Positions 43,558 through 53,415 of a stretch of DNA of 64,000 bases are shown here, one piece after another. The first letter of the stretch is position 1; every line of letters begins with the position of its first letter. The stretch is from Jeotgalicoccus coquinae (lineage in GTDB: Bacteria > Bacillota > Bacilli > Staphylococcales > Salinicoccaceae). Position numbers and translations under genes: made by a program. The notes beneath the pieces were generated by a model, which searched no databases, was not told the origin of the DNA, and saw only the letters and a list, made by a program, of their open reading frames with translations. Location: the NCBI RefSeq assembly GCF_014207425.1, contig NZ_JACHFF010000001.1:1138124-1202123 (forward strand), given 5' to 3'.

Positions 43558-46500
43558 TTATAGTTCCTTCAAATCAGTAGCTTTCTTAAACGTAACACCT
43601 GTATCTACAGCTTTAAAGTGCTTTTTACCAGCATTAATTTTTAAGCTTTCTGTGACTCTCAATTGTGATGGGTCAATGCTACCTTTAGTTTCAATTACAA
43701 AGTATAGTCGTTGATCATTATCTTCTTCTTTGAGAACTGCCCAATCGGGATTATAATTCCCTAATGGAGTACGAATCTTAAACTCACTTGGCAGCTTAAT
43801 GTAGTACTTGATGCTTTCATCAAGTTCTGCATCTTTTGCAAATTCTCGCTCGATGTTAGAATCAACTTTAACGTAGTCATGCGTTGTTTTATTTTTTGTA
43901 GTGTCTACTTTGAAATCTTTATCCAAATAGGCTTCAAGAGTTTCATCGGTAAAAAGTGATTGCTCATAATAATCATTTTCAACTTTACGATATTCTAAAC
44001 CGTCAAACGTAAGATATCGTTTGTGTAAATCTATAATATTTGCAACTTTATTCATGTAGCTCAATGGATTGATTTTAAATTGTTCTAAATTCCCAGCTTT
44101 GGAAAGTATCGTTGTGATTGTATTACGTGTCAGCTTTGTTTCATTTTGTAAAAAAGTGATAATATCAGGTAACTCATAGTGAATTTCTTTAGGAGTCTCG
44201 TTACTGGCGTTTGACTCTTCAACGCCTTCGATTCCCGAATCATCAATTTGTAATTTTCCTAATTTAAAAGTATAAGAAGGTTTGTCTACTTCTATAGCCT
44301 TTACTCCATATGGATAATAGCTTGTTCCATGGAGAACATTCTGTATAAGTTGCTCTGTATTAAAATTGACACGATAAGTAGTCTTATGTTTTATCTTTTC
44401 CCATAATGCTAGAAAATCTTCAGATAATGCTTCCTTATTAACTTTTATTGCTACCTTTTCATCAGCATTTTTTATTTCCAATGTACGTACTTTTTTACTA
44501 GCAACTTCTAGTACTTCTTCTTTGATGTCTTCGAATTTTTTGCTCAATTGAATTTCATCATTTTTAATCGCTAAACGCAGCTTGTCAGTTGCATGACGTT
44601 TACTATCAATATACCCATTTTGTTGCATTTCTTTAATCAATCTTTTTGATTGCTCTTTTCCTAAAGCATCATATTCATCAGAAACTGGGTTATAAGATAA
44701 TATAATGGTTGCAAAACTATCATCTTCAAATACTCCAAAAACTACCCCGTCTTCTTCATATTCTGTTTGTAGTTCACGAGCAAAATCTTCGTAACTTTCA
44801 TTTGCAACAACAGTTAAAGTATTCACATCAAACCCGGGAACTCGCTTGCCATCTTGATTTACCCCAATACGTAAACCTCGTCCAATTTTTTGACGTTTAG
44901 TTAATTCATCCTTTGTATCAACCAAAGTACAGATTTGGAAAACATTTGGATTGTCCCATCCTTCTTTTAATGCAGAGTGAGAAAAGATAAATCTTATTTT
45001 ATGCGCTCGTGCATCATTTCCTTCTTCTAAATTATATTGAGTCAATAAGCCTTCTTTATCACGCATGATAATCTCATAAGTACTTTCATCAGCTTTAGCT
45101 GTACCAGTTTTGGACTCTTTATACTGACCTTTATTATCTTTAGCAAAATATCCATCATGAACTTCATCTACTGATACAGATTTATCTCTTAATTCTGAAT
45201 ATTCAGGTAATGAAGTTAAAGCTTCATATTCTTCTTCAAATATTTGTGCATAACGTCCTTTTTTAAAACCTTCTTCTGTATAAATTCGATAATTGCTTAC
45301 CTGATCCAAGAAAAACAATGATAATACTTTAATCCCTTGACCTAACAAACGTAATTCTTTATCCAAATGTGCTTTTATTGTCCGTCGTATTTGCAGACGT
45401 TTTAGCTCTAAATCTTCTTGAGTAGCTGAAGATAATGTAATAACTGACGGCTCCCCTTCAAAAAAGACAGCTTCCTGACCAGGTGTCGTATCAATATCTT
45501 GAATAATGCCGACTTTTTCATAGACTTGTAGTTTAGTTTTAGTAGCTACGTTATCCCCTTGTTGGAATTTCATAGTGTCTTTAATTGCCCCGGCTTTTGT
45601 TTTTTTATACACCTCAATTTGAGCAGAAATTTTCCCGTTCTTGTTCTCAACATTTTGTAATTTAAGATGCGCTTTATTACCGTCTTCTTCCAAGTTTATA
45701 GAAGCTACTTCTATTTGTTTTACCAATTCTTCTTCGTAAGCTTCTACTGCACCTAAACGAAAAATTGTTGGAAAAGATTTATCTTTATGGGTGGCAGAAT
45801 ATCGAAAACCTACCGATGGATTTAATCGAGCTATAGAATCACGCGCGCGTTTAGTATTGTCTACTACTTGCGGTTCATCAATAATTAAAAACGGCCTTGT
45901 TTCTGCAATTAAATCAATTGCGCGTTCTCCGCCAATCTGATCACTTTGACGGTAAATCACGTTAGTGTTCCCTTTATTGTCTAGAATAGCTCCGGCTTCA
46001 CTTTTTTTGTTAAAACTATCCATTGTAATTACCATAATATCAATTGTATTTGCCGTAGCAAATTGTCTAATCCAATCTAATTTACTACTATCATAAGGAA
46101 ATAAATCATATATAACCCCTTGATGATTTTTGGCAAAAGTTTCCTTAGTCATTTCAAATGTTTTTAAGACTCCTTCCTTAATTGCAACAGAAGGAACAAC
46201 AATAATAAATTTTAAAAATCCATATTTTTCATATAATTCTAATATTGTTTTAAAGTAGACGTATGTCTTGCCTGTTCCTGTCTCCATCTCAATATTAAAC
46301 ATGGGAAAAGTATAGTCATTACCTAGTAAATTATCAGACGGAGCAATCCCATTCTTTATTTGGCTCTTACGAACATTATTTAGCATTGTCTCAGGATTAA
46401 TATGTATTCGATTTGCAATTCCAATACCATCTTCCGCGAACATTGTACCGACAGCATTTGTTACTGCCGACACTGTAAACTCAGAATTTCGAATAGTTTG

Positions 46501-46572
46501 GCCTTCGAATATATTTACGGAAGATTCTACAGCTTGAAGCTGGTAATCTAATTCATCAAATTTTATTTCCAC
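43558..46572 (-). CDS. Type III restriction-like subunit Res (SF2 helicase plus PD-(D/E)XK nuclease)
   Basis: A 1004-residue protein starting from GTG after GGGAGGTGAT. Helicase motifs: Walker A NIEMETGTGKTYVYFKT (about residue 95), motif II PFLIIDEPQVVD, motif III FRYSATHKDK, motif VI RQKIGRGLRIGV. Near the C-terminus a PD-(D/E)XK site is visible (YNPDWAVLKEE, VIETKGSID). In type III systems Res needs Mod to recognise DNA, translocates or diffuses along it, and cuts near head-to-head sites. The gene follows mod by 12 bases. Length and motifs are complete, so it should be active. Confidence 0.9.
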   Translation of the reverse strand: MEIKFDELDYQLQAVESSVNIFEGQTIRNSEFTVSAVTNAVGTMFAEDGIGIANRIHINPETMLNNVRKSQIKNGIAPSDNLLGNDYTFPMFNIEMETGTGKTYVYFKTILELYEKYGFLKFIIVVPSVAIKEGVLKTFEMTKETFAKNHQGVIYDLFPYDSSKLDWIRQFATANTIDIMVITMDSFNKKSEAGAILDNKGNTNVIYRQSDQIGGERAIDLIAETRPFLIIDEPQVVDNTKRARDSIARLNPSVGFRYSATHKDKSFPTIFRLGAVEAYEEELVKQIEVASINLEEDGNKAHLKLQNVENKNGKISAQIEVYKKTKAGAIKDTMKFQQGDNVATKTKLQVYEKVGIIQDIDTTPGQEAVFFEGEPSVITLSSATQEDLELKRLQIRRTIKAHLDKELRLLGQGIKVLSLFFLDQVSNYRIYTEEGFKKGRYAQIFEEEYEALTSLPEYSELRDKSVSVDEVHDGYFAKDNKGQYKESKTGTAKADESTYEIIMRDKEGLLTQYNLEEGNDARAHKIRFIFSHSALKEGWDNPNVFQICTLVDTKDELTKRQKIGRGLRIGVNQDGKRVPGFDVNTLTVVANESYEDFARELQTEYEEDGVVFGVFEDDSFATIILSYNPVSDEYDALGKEQSKRLIKEMQQNGYIDSKRHATDKLRLAIKNDEIQLSKKFEDIKEEVLEVASKKVRTLEIKNADEKVAIKVNKEALSEDFLALWEKIKHKTTYRVNFNTEQLIQNVLHGTSYYPYGVKAIEVDKPSYTFKLGKLQIDDSGIEGVEESNASNETPKEIHYELPDIITFLQNETKLTRNTITTILSKAGNLEQFKINPLSYMNKVANIIDLHKRYLTFDGLEYRKVENDYYEQSLFTDETLEAYLDKDFKVDTTKNKTTHDYVKVDSNIEREFAKDAELDESIKYYIKLPSEFKIRTPLGNYNPDWAVLKEEDNDQRLYFVIETKGSIDPSQLRVTESLKINAGKKHFKAVDTGVTFKKATDLKEL

Positions 46573-46584
46573 TTTATCACCTCC

Positions 46585-48489
46585 CTAAATTGTAAATATA
46601 TTTTCATCTTTAAAACCTGCAGCTTTTAATATCTCAAAAGTATTCAATTTTGCACTGTCATCTTCAAAACCGATATCTTGAAAAGCTACAACTATTTCAG
46701 AATCTTCATCTTTATTAAAAATTGATTCATAGTCACGAATATACTCGGCTATTGTTTCATCAATATTATTTCCAATAACAACGAACATCGCACCATTTGC
46801 AATAATAAAAATTGAAGTATCTGTAAAGGTTACTTTTTCGCTCGGAACAGTTAACTCAATTCCTTGCTTCAATAATAATTCATAAACAATATCATCATGA
46901 GTGCTTCCCTCTTCAAAATTATCAGTGAATAACGTAAGCTCGTCTTCTATATTGTCTTCATCAACATTCCATTTCTTAATATTTGATTTATCAAGTTTAA
47001 AGTACTTATAACCGATATCTAGTTTATTTTCTAGATCGGGATTTTCTTCGATAATTTTATTACCAGCTCGGTTAATTCTTTCAATTGCGATATCTGGAAT
47101 TGTATTAAAGCCATCTTTATACGCTGAAGAGTCCTCATTTAATTTTTCGGGAAGTTGAACCATAATATATTTTCTCTGACCATTATCTTCTACATTCAAG
47201 TTCATCGTTGCATGAGCCGTTGTCCCAGATCCTGAGAAAAAATCTAATATAATGTCATCTTTACTGTTGTAAGTTACTGTATTTATTAAATATTCTATCA
47301 GACTAGTAGGTTTTGGAAATGAGAATATATTTTCTCCAAATAAAACTTCTATTTCTTTTCGACCTTTTTCATTTGTATTAACTTCATTTTCTTTCATTGA
47401 TAATAAATCTGATGGGACCATCATTCGATCTCCTTTTCTAGCATACCTAGGAGAAAATTTATCACTTTTAACAATGATTTCAGTGCCATTAGATAGTTCA
47501 TTTATTAAAGTCTCTTGAGACCATCGAAATTGCCCCTTTAAAATTAATTCATTTCTATTGACTGAGTCTTTTATCTCTACAGGTTGCACTAAATCTATCA
47601 TTGAGTCATTAGACTTTTTATATACTCCATCAGATATATTAAAACTCACTGATTTAGGAGGGAATTTTAATATTGATACAGGATTACCACCATTATATAG
47701 TGGACTATCTCCTCCGCTCATTACTCCACCAAACAGCTTTTCACTCAAGGTATCTTTTTTATAACATAAAACATATTCAAATTTTCGACGAATAGTATGT
47801 GACAAACTTGGTGGATTCTGAGATTTATTCCATAAGAATGTACCAACAAAATTATTTTCACCAAAAATTTCATCGCACACTTTTTTTAAATTAACGTATT
47901 CATTATCGTCTATACTAAGAAAGATAACTCCATTATGTTTCAATAAATTTCTAGCTACTTTTAATCTAGGATAAATCATATTGAGCCAGTCACTATGAAA
48001 TCGTCCACTAGATTCTTGATTGGTTGAGAGTTTGTATCCATCCTCATTCACTTGTCCGGTTTGATTTAAATAATTTTCTAAAATATCAGAAAATTTATCA
48101 TTATAGACAAAATCATTACCAGTATTATATGGAGGGTCAATATAGATAACCTTAATCTTATTTGAATATGATTTTTGTAATAACTTGAGTACTTCTAGAT
48201 TATCCCCTTCGATATACAAGTTTTCAGTAGTACCCCATTCTTTTGACTTATCCAAGACAGGCTTTAGCGTTCCATTAGTTGGAGTGTTCGCAATTCTCAT
48301 GGCCTTAGACTTTCCATTCCATGTAAAAGTATACTTTTCGTTACTTTCATCCAAATCATCAGTAAGAATAGCTTTTAACTTTTCAAAATTAATTTGTTCT
48401 CCTTCAGTTACTGTATCTGGAAATAATTGTTTCAGTTTGTCAATAGAATCTTCTCTTAGATCTAAACTTTTACCATCTATTTTTTCCAT
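46585..48489 (-). CDS. Type III-like DNA methyltransferase Mod (N6-adenine, beta class)
   Basis: A 634-residue protein starting after a canonical AGGAGG. The catalytic motif IV VIYIDPPYNTGNDFVYNDKF appears near residue 116, before motif I (LDFFSGSGTTAHATMN, near residue 420), the beta-class order of type III Mods. The target-recognition region lies between (about 230-360). Product: adenine methylation at a sequence-specific site to protect self DNA and guide Res. It lies between DUF4391 (17-base gap) and res. No simple-sequence repeat that would switch phase is seen at its start. Confidence 0.92.
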   Translation of the reverse strand: MEKIDGKSLDLREDSIDKLKQLFPDTVTEGEQINFEKLKAILTDDLDESNEKYTFTWNGKSKAMRIANTPTNGTLKPVLDKSKEWGTTENLYIEGDNLEVLKLLQKSYSNKIKVIYIDPPYNTGNDFVYNDKFSDILENYLNQTGQVNEDGYKLSTNQESSGRFHSDWLNMIYPRLKVARNLLKHNGVIFLSIDDNEYVNLKKVCDEIFGENNFVGTFLWNKSQNPPSLSHTIRRKFEYVLCYKKDTLSEKLFGGVMSGGDSPLYNGGNPVSILKFPPKSVSFNISDGVYKKSNDSMIDLVQPVEIKDSVNRNELILKGQFRWSQETLINELSNGTEIIVKSDKFSPRYARKGDRMMVPSDLLSMKENEVNTNEKGRKEIEVLFGENIFSFPKPTSLIEYLINTVTYNSKDDIILDFFSGSGTTAHATMNLNVEDNGQRKYIMVQLPEKLNEDSSAYKDGFNTIPDIAIERINRAGNKIIEENPDLENKLDIGYKYFKLDKSNIKKWNVDEDNIEDELTLFTDNFEEGSTHDDIVYELLLKQGIELTVPSEKVTFTDTSIFIIANGAMFVVIGNNIDETIAEYIRDYESIFNKDEDSEIVVAFQDIGFEDDSAKLNTFEILKAAGFKDENIFTI

Positions 48490-48506
48490 AATTTCCTCCT
48501 GATTTT

Positions 48507-49226
48507 CTATAATTCTCTTATTAATTCTTCTAAATATCTATTTTCTTTTTCTAACTTTTGCATTAAAGGTATTTTACGGTTTAACTGCTTCTCTTTTTTA
48601 ATTTTCCCTTTTAATCCTTTTATGTTTTTCTTTTGTTCTTCTATTTTAGTAGATAGTTCATTATCTACTTTTTCTACTTGCATGCCTGTTAAGCTTCGGA
48701 TACGATTTGCATTAAGAACGTCGTTTATTGCTTGATAGTATATTTTTAAATTTAATGTTGGAAGTTCAGTATGCCGTAATTTTTTAATAAGTTTTACAAA
48801 ACTTTGACCTTCTATCGTTCCAGATTGATTAGTATCTTGGATGTTTAAAAAACCACTTTTATTTAACTTATAATTACCTGTTAAGACAGTATATTGATTA
48901 TTGACGTCTTTTACTATGCCGACCATGTGATAAGGCATAGTGGAAGCAATTGTTTTAAAAGCAAATTGAGGTCTAATAATCGTCCGTAATTCAATATAGA
49001 TAAATAATAATTCCTCGAATGATTCAACATCATCTATCACGACTGGAATATTGATTCTACTTTCATTTAAAATTGAAAGTAAAGTTATTTTATCTAAATC
49101 ATACTGTACGATTTGTCGTTCTTTTACCTTTTCTAGTTGGTTATACAGATCAACTTTAAAGATAGTTTGATTAACTATTGTTTTATCAGGGAATTCAAAT
49201 AAATTGATTAGTTCCTTACTATCCAT
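48507..49226 (-). CDS. DUF4391 family protein
   Basis: A 239-residue protein with a DUF4391-like body and a C-terminal coiled coil (about residues 195-239, KVDNELSTKIEEQKKNIKG onward, rich in Lys/Glu). It begins one base after the SNF2 gene stop, so the two are coupled. DUF4391 genes are repeatedly found between a SNF2 helicase and a type III-like Mod/Res pair; no activity is established. Its YHMVGIVKDV and IYIELRTIIRP strands suggest an alpha/beta fold, possibly an adaptor for the helicase. Function unknown. Confidence 0.72.
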   Translation of the reverse strand: MDSKELINLFEFPDKTIVNQTIFKVDLYNQLEKVKERQIVQYDLDKITLLSILNESRINIPVVIDDVESFEELLFIYIELRTIIRPQFAFKTIASTMPYHMVGIVKDVNNQYTVLTGNYKLNKSGFLNIQDTNQSGTIEGQSFVKLIKKLRHTELPTLNLKIYYQAINDVLNANRIRSLTGMQVEKVDNELSTKIEEQKKNIKGLKGKIKKEKQLNRKIPLMQKLEKENRYLEELIREL

Positions 49227-49227
49227 T

Positions 49228-52200
49228 CTAACTCTCCCTTATAATCAAAAATGAGATTAACTCTACTTCCTCTAGACTAATTTCTTCTTCCGATGTTGTT
49301 AAATGTGTTCCCCCAGGAGTAAAGAGAGACATGCGCCCAGTCTCTTCACGCTTACCTTTAATAGCTTCCAATGCTTTTGTTAGCAGTAGTGAATATTCAG
49401 TCATATTACTACCATCTTTTGTTTCTTTGTTGAAAGAATCTACAATATCCTGAAACACTTCTGTTTGGTTTTGTGTCAACATTTTAAAATAATGTAGAAC
49501 ATCTTTAGCTGATGTATGATTCACTTTAACAGACCCATCCATACGCATGTAAATCAGTAGGTATGGAAGTAAACTTGTATCTTTTGTTTCTAGTTTTAGA
49601 TCTTTTTGTTTTAACACAAAGATTACACCTGGTTCTGCCTCTTCTAAGAGTGATTGTTTAGTGATTGCATACATGCCTTTAGGTGCTTCTAAAAGCTCTT
49701 TTTCATGAGTTTTAAGTGCATTTGTTAAATCTGCTTTATAATCGGTATAAGTAATATCTGTAATTGAAATAGCACCATTAATATCTTCTAAATCAGTTAC
49801 TTCTTCTTGAAGTTGCTGTAGCTGGTTCTTACGGTATGACAAATCGTTCATCTCGTTATTTTTCTGGTTCAGTAAGTCTTCTTCTCCAGTTGCTGAAACA
49901 TTTAACATGACCATTCGACTTCTCACACGATTCTCTAAGTTAATATACTCATCTAATTCCATATTAGGCCAGAAATTCACTAGTTGTATTTGCTTGTTTA
50001 TAGAACCTATACGGTCAATTCGTCCAAATCTTTGAATTACTCGGACTGGATTCCAATGAATATCATAATTTATTAAATAATCACAATCTTGAAGATTTTG
50101 CCCTTCTGATAAAGTATCTGTTGCAATAAGAATATCAATTTCATCTGTCACTTCTGGAAAAATCTTCTCCCGATGTTTAGACCGAGGAGAGAAGTGGATT
50201 AGAATATCATTCATATCACTTACTTTAACTGATTTTAAGGTGGTTTTTTGATTCCCACCACCAGTAACTATTGCAGAATGTAAACCATACTTTTCTAAGA
50301 TGTTTTCGGCTAAGTTATCGTATAGATAATTGGCGGTATCAGCAAAAGCAGTGAAGATAATAATTTTTTTGTTTCCAGGATTAAGTGGACTTTTGATTTT
50401 TTCTTGAATAAGTTGTTTTAACTTAACTAGTTTTCCATCATTATTGGGCTCAACCTGATAAGCCGAATAGTGGATTTCTTTGAGTATTTTTAAATCAAAT
50501 GCTAAGTCATCACGCCATTTTCTTAAATCCATATCTCCTAATAGTACTTTGGTTTTTCCTCCAATTACATTCTCATCTTCAAATAGCTCAAAATCTTCAT
50601 CATCTGTACCAATATCATTTAAACTTAATAAAGCTCTAGAGCTAACAGAATTCTTGTCAATCAATTCAATATAAGATTCTATCTTTTCAAGTACACGTCC
50701 TGTAGTTAATCTAAAAGAATCAATAGAACTTTCTAGACGTTTCAATAGATTTGACCGAATAAGACCTGTTAACGCTGTCTCTCGATCTGTTTGAGTAAAT
50801 CTAGTTGCTCCACCTTTAACTTCCTGATCATACAATTCAGCATATTTTCCACGCATTTCAGGTTTTATGTAATGTATTGGTGTATAAACACTTAATGTTA
50901 ACTCACTAATTCGTTGATTAACTTTTTTGATTTCAATAAATTCTCCATTTATATTAATATCTGGCTTCAAAGTTAGCGGCTTCAGCCTAGTTGGAAATGT
51001 CCCAATCTCTGATGCATCATAATATTTCTCAATATGTTTTCTACTTCTTGCAATTGTCAGCAAGTCTAATATCTTAAAATAATCTGCATTTACTTGTTTA
51101 AGAAAATTTCCAGTCGACCTTTGATCTGATTCTAACTTACTCCACTCATTAAAAACTTGTTGAGCTTTTCTCAACTCTAAATCAATATCTTCTACACCAT
51201 AATTTTGTAAATGACGAGTATTTTCTTCGGTAATAAATGCAATCTGATTTTTCATATCTGTCATTCGGTTATTGACAGGAGTTGCTGATAACATAAGTAC
51301 CTTCGTTTTTGATCCTGACTTTATAACATCATTCATCAATCTTTGATAACGTGTTGGATTATCACTTTTTGAAGGCTCATTATTCCTAAAATTATGTGAT
51401 TCATCAATAACTACTAAATCGTAAGCATCCCATCTAACCGTTTGTAAATCAAGATCACCAGACTTTCCTTTGTAGCGACTTAAATCCGTATGATTTAGTA
51501 CATCATATCCAAATCGATCTTCATTTAATTCATTTCTTTTATCATTTTGTGTATAGATTGTCCAGTTTTCTCTCAAACGCTTAGGTGCTAAAACAAGAAC
51601 TCTATGGTTACGTGACTCATAATACTTTATCACTGCTAGAGCAGAAAAAGTCTTACCTAAACCTACACTATCAGCTAAAATCGCTCCATTATATTTTTCT
51701 AGTTTATTAATCAATCCAACAACACCATCTTTTTGAAATTCATACAACATATTCCAAACGATGGAATCTTTAAAATCTGATCCTTCTTTTATAATATTCT
51801 CTTCATCTAGTTCATCTAGTTGTTGATGAAAAATATGATAAAGAGATACAAGATAAATCCATTCAGGTGAGTTTTCTTTATATATGTTTTCTAATTGTTT
51901 AAGAACCTCTTTATTTGCATCGATCGCTTCTGTTTCATGATTCCATATCATATTAAAGTTGGTCAGCATTGCTTTAACCATATCTGTATTGCCCATCATT
52001 ACTGGTGTATCATTCCAACGATTGGACTTTGTTAGGCCTAGCCCGTCTCCTGTTAACTCAAAGTCATTAGGGATCATTGCAGATTTTAGACTATCTTTCT
52101 CATTTTCTATAAAGAGTTGTTTATAAGAATACTTCTCAGGATTTAGTTTCTTAAAAGTAATATGATTTTTAATAATTGAAGCAGTTTGTTTTGCTATAAA

Positions 52201-52506
52201 AGAAGTGTTTAGTTGATTACGTAGTTTAATCTCATATTGGTTACCCAATACTTTTTCTTGTTTCTCAGCTAATTCAAATCTTCGTAAAAAACCAGTATCT
52301 GGTTTTTCAAAATACTGTTGACTTAATAAGACATTAAAAGATTTAGATTTACTAATTGCTTTTTGAATTGCATGAAGTGCATAAATTGAAAACCTAGGCG
52401 TTACAATATTAACATTGCTATTCTCATCAATAACGTCCTTAAGAAAGTTCTCAATTGTATTATCTCCAATGTTATCAATATGTTTAATTTCCATTTTGCT
52501 CACCAT
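49228..52506 (-). CDS. SNF2-family helicase of a type III-like defence operon
   Basis: A 1092-residue SF2 ATPase. An N-terminal region of about 240 residues (NIVTPRFSIYALHAIQKAI) resembles the degenerate phospholipase-D-like head of such helicases, but no HKD motif is visible. The core has AILADSVGLGKTFSALAVI (Walker A), LVVIDESHNFRN (motif II), MLSATPVNNRMTD (III), IATDTLSEGQNLQDCDYLIN (V) and VRVIQRFGRIDRIGS (VI). These proteins move along double-stranded DNA. The start may be the ATG four codons later (52494), which has GGTGAG upstream. It is the second gene of the operon, after the 78-residue protein. Confidence 0.88.
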   Translation of the reverse strand: MVSKMEIKHIDNIGDNTIENFLKDVIDENSNVNIVTPRFSIYALHAIQKAISKSKSFNVLLSQQYFEKPDTGFLRRFELAEKQEKVLGNQYEIKLRNQLNTSFIAKQTASIIKNHITFKKLNPEKYSYKQLFIENEKDSLKSAMIPNDFELTGDGLGLTKSNRWNDTPVMMGNTDMVKAMLTNFNMIWNHETEAIDANKEVLKQLENIYKENSPEWIYLVSLYHIFHQQLDELDEENIIKEGSDFKDSIVWNMLYEFQKDGVVGLINKLEKYNGAILADSVGLGKTFSALAVIKYYESRNHRVLVLAPKRLRENWTIYTQNDKRNELNEDRFGYDVLNHTDLSRYKGKSGDLDLQTVRWDAYDLVVIDESHNFRNNEPSKSDNPTRYQRLMNDVIKSGSKTKVLMLSATPVNNRMTDMKNQIAFITEENTRHLQNYGVEDIDLELRKAQQVFNEWSKLESDQRSTGNFLKQVNADYFKILDLLTIARSRKHIEKYYDASEIGTFPTRLKPLTLKPDININGEFIEIKKVNQRISELTLSVYTPIHYIKPEMRGKYAELYDQEVKGGATRFTQTDRETALTGLIRSNLLKRLESSIDSFRLTTGRVLEKIESYIELIDKNSVSSRALLSLNDIGTDDEDFELFEDENVIGGKTKVLLGDMDLRKWRDDLAFDLKILKEIHYSAYQVEPNNDGKLVKLKQLIQEKIKSPLNPGNKKIIIFTAFADTANYLYDNLAENILEKYGLHSAIVTGGGNQKTTLKSVKVSDMNDILIHFSPRSKHREKIFPEVTDEIDILIATDTLSEGQNLQDCDYLINYDIHWNPVRVIQRFGRIDRIGSINKQIQLVNFWPNMELDEYINLENRVRSRMVMLNVSATGEEDLLNQKNNEMNDLSYRKNQLQQLQEEVTDLEDINGAISITDITYTDYKADLTNALKTHEKELLEAPKGMYAITKQSLLEEAEPGVIFVLKQKDLKLETKDTSLLPYLLIYMRMDGSVKVNHTSAKDVLHYFKMLTQNQTEVFQDIVDSFNKETKDGSNMTEYSLLLTKALEAIKGKREETGRMSLFTPGGTHLTTSEEEISLEEVELISFLIIRES

Positions 52507-52576
52507 TCTTTATTAAGTATATTGGCACCACTAATTAATAGATGTATTTTTGATAAACGCTTTCATTTTAAAGAGT

Positions 52577-52813
52577 TTATCCAATATTTATTATTTTAGA
52601 AACAACTGCCAATCGATTTTTTCCACATTGCTGTTTTATTATCGTAGTATATTCATTATTTTTTATAATTTTATCTTGATTATTCTCGTAAACCATTGTT
52701 ACATTTTCTTCTAACTCTTCATCTGACAATTTATCTACCCAATAGTCATCAACTATTTCATTAATTACAGCCGCTACTTCTCGTTGAGTACGATAAAACT
52801 TCTTCACTTCCAC
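52577..52813 (-). CDS. Small protein at the head of the defence operon (TIGR04540-like)
   Basis: A 78-residue protein starting from GTG after AGAGGTGAT. Sequence features: EVKKFYRTQREVAAVINEIV, an acidic middle (SDEELEENV) and NNEYTTIIKQQCGKNRLAV near the end. It resembles, from memory, the small Firmicute family TIGR04540, found near restriction modules; no function is known. It stands about 70 bases upstream of the SNF2 helicase on the same strand and is preceded by a TATAAT box (about 52843-52848), so it probably leads the operon. It may be a regulator or an assembly factor. Confidence 0.6.
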   Translation of the reverse strand: MEVKKFYRTQREVAAVINEIVDDYWVDKLSDEELEENVTMVYENNQDKIIKNNEYTTIIKQQCGKNRLAVVSKIINIG

Positions 52814-53098
52814 AGAATCACCTCTGTTTTATTAAATTCTTACTTTTATTATACTTTAGATACACTTAGTTATCCATTTCTTTTTAATATATCTAGAAAG
52901 TCATTAAAGAGAATTAATTTAACCATTCAATCACTTTTACCACTTCCTATAAAAATAATTTTTAATAGTATTTTATGATGAGCATTTAGAGGCGATTTCA
53001 GCTTATAACCAAGGTAATAGTACACTTCAAGGTCTCTTAATGCTTCTCTCAACACCCGCATTTAGGTCTTTATCTATGTGCATACTTCGTAAATTAAA

Positions 53099-53155
53099 AA
53101 ACAATACACTCCTAGTACTGAACAAAAAGTCCAGAGTTTAGGAGTGTATTGTTTT
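53099..53155. terminator. Bidirectional terminator at the right side of the island
   Basis: AAACAATACACTCCTA / TAGGAGTGTATTGTTT, a 16-base perfect stem with A and T runs. The 52814-53393 gap otherwise holds only AT-rich sequence, a promoter-like TATAAT and one ORF remnant. Confidence 0.85.
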
Positions 53156-53168
53156 ACTAAAATTCTAT

Positions 53169-53327
53169 TTAAAAATAATATTCATTCAACAACTTTAACA
53201 ATTCAGTGTCATCTCTTAAACAAGCTAACTCCTTGCCTTCTTTTATCCCATTAATCAATGTAGTCAAGAATAATTCACCCATAGGCGTGTTATCTTGTAT
53301 TGTTTTAAATGTCTGTATAGAGGCGAT
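53169..53327 (-). pseudogene. Unrecognised ORF remnant (3' end of a gene)
   Basis: An open stretch of 52 codons with no start signal, reading SIQTFKTIQDNTPMGELFL then INGIKEGKELACLRDD and ending LLNEYYF-stop. The protein-like composition and the terminator right after it suggest the tail of a deleted gene of the island or of its mobilising element. I could not assign a family. Confidence 0.35.
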
Positions 53328-53415
53328 CTATTGAGAGCCCACTTGTTTTTTATTGCTGGAATCATAAACATCAATAATTCAATAAATCTTTTTAAATCTT
53401 GCTTAAATACGCCAG

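Larger units (their letters stand above)
39082..53415. mobile_element. Composite defence/restriction island inserted in an oppA-like gene
   Basis: About 14.3 kb of visibly AT-rich DNA separates two halves of one solute-binding-protein gene. All readable genes inside are on the minus strand and encode restriction- or defence-type proteins. No intact integrase or transposase is seen; an unrecognised ORF remnant lies near the right edge (53169-53327). An imperfect hairpin (GGGGcTCAtcTGAaCCCC, about 39072-39089) lies at the left edge. No direct repeat flanking the insertion could be found by eye, and some oppA codons are lost, so entry was probably by recombination with deletion. Confidence 0.8.

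Noticed and set aside
39150-53290. ACGCCTATG near 39157 and its inverse near 53280 as possible ends of the island
   Set aside because: A nine-base match between two flanks of about 300 bases is expected by chance, and neither copy is at the point where oppA similarity stops.
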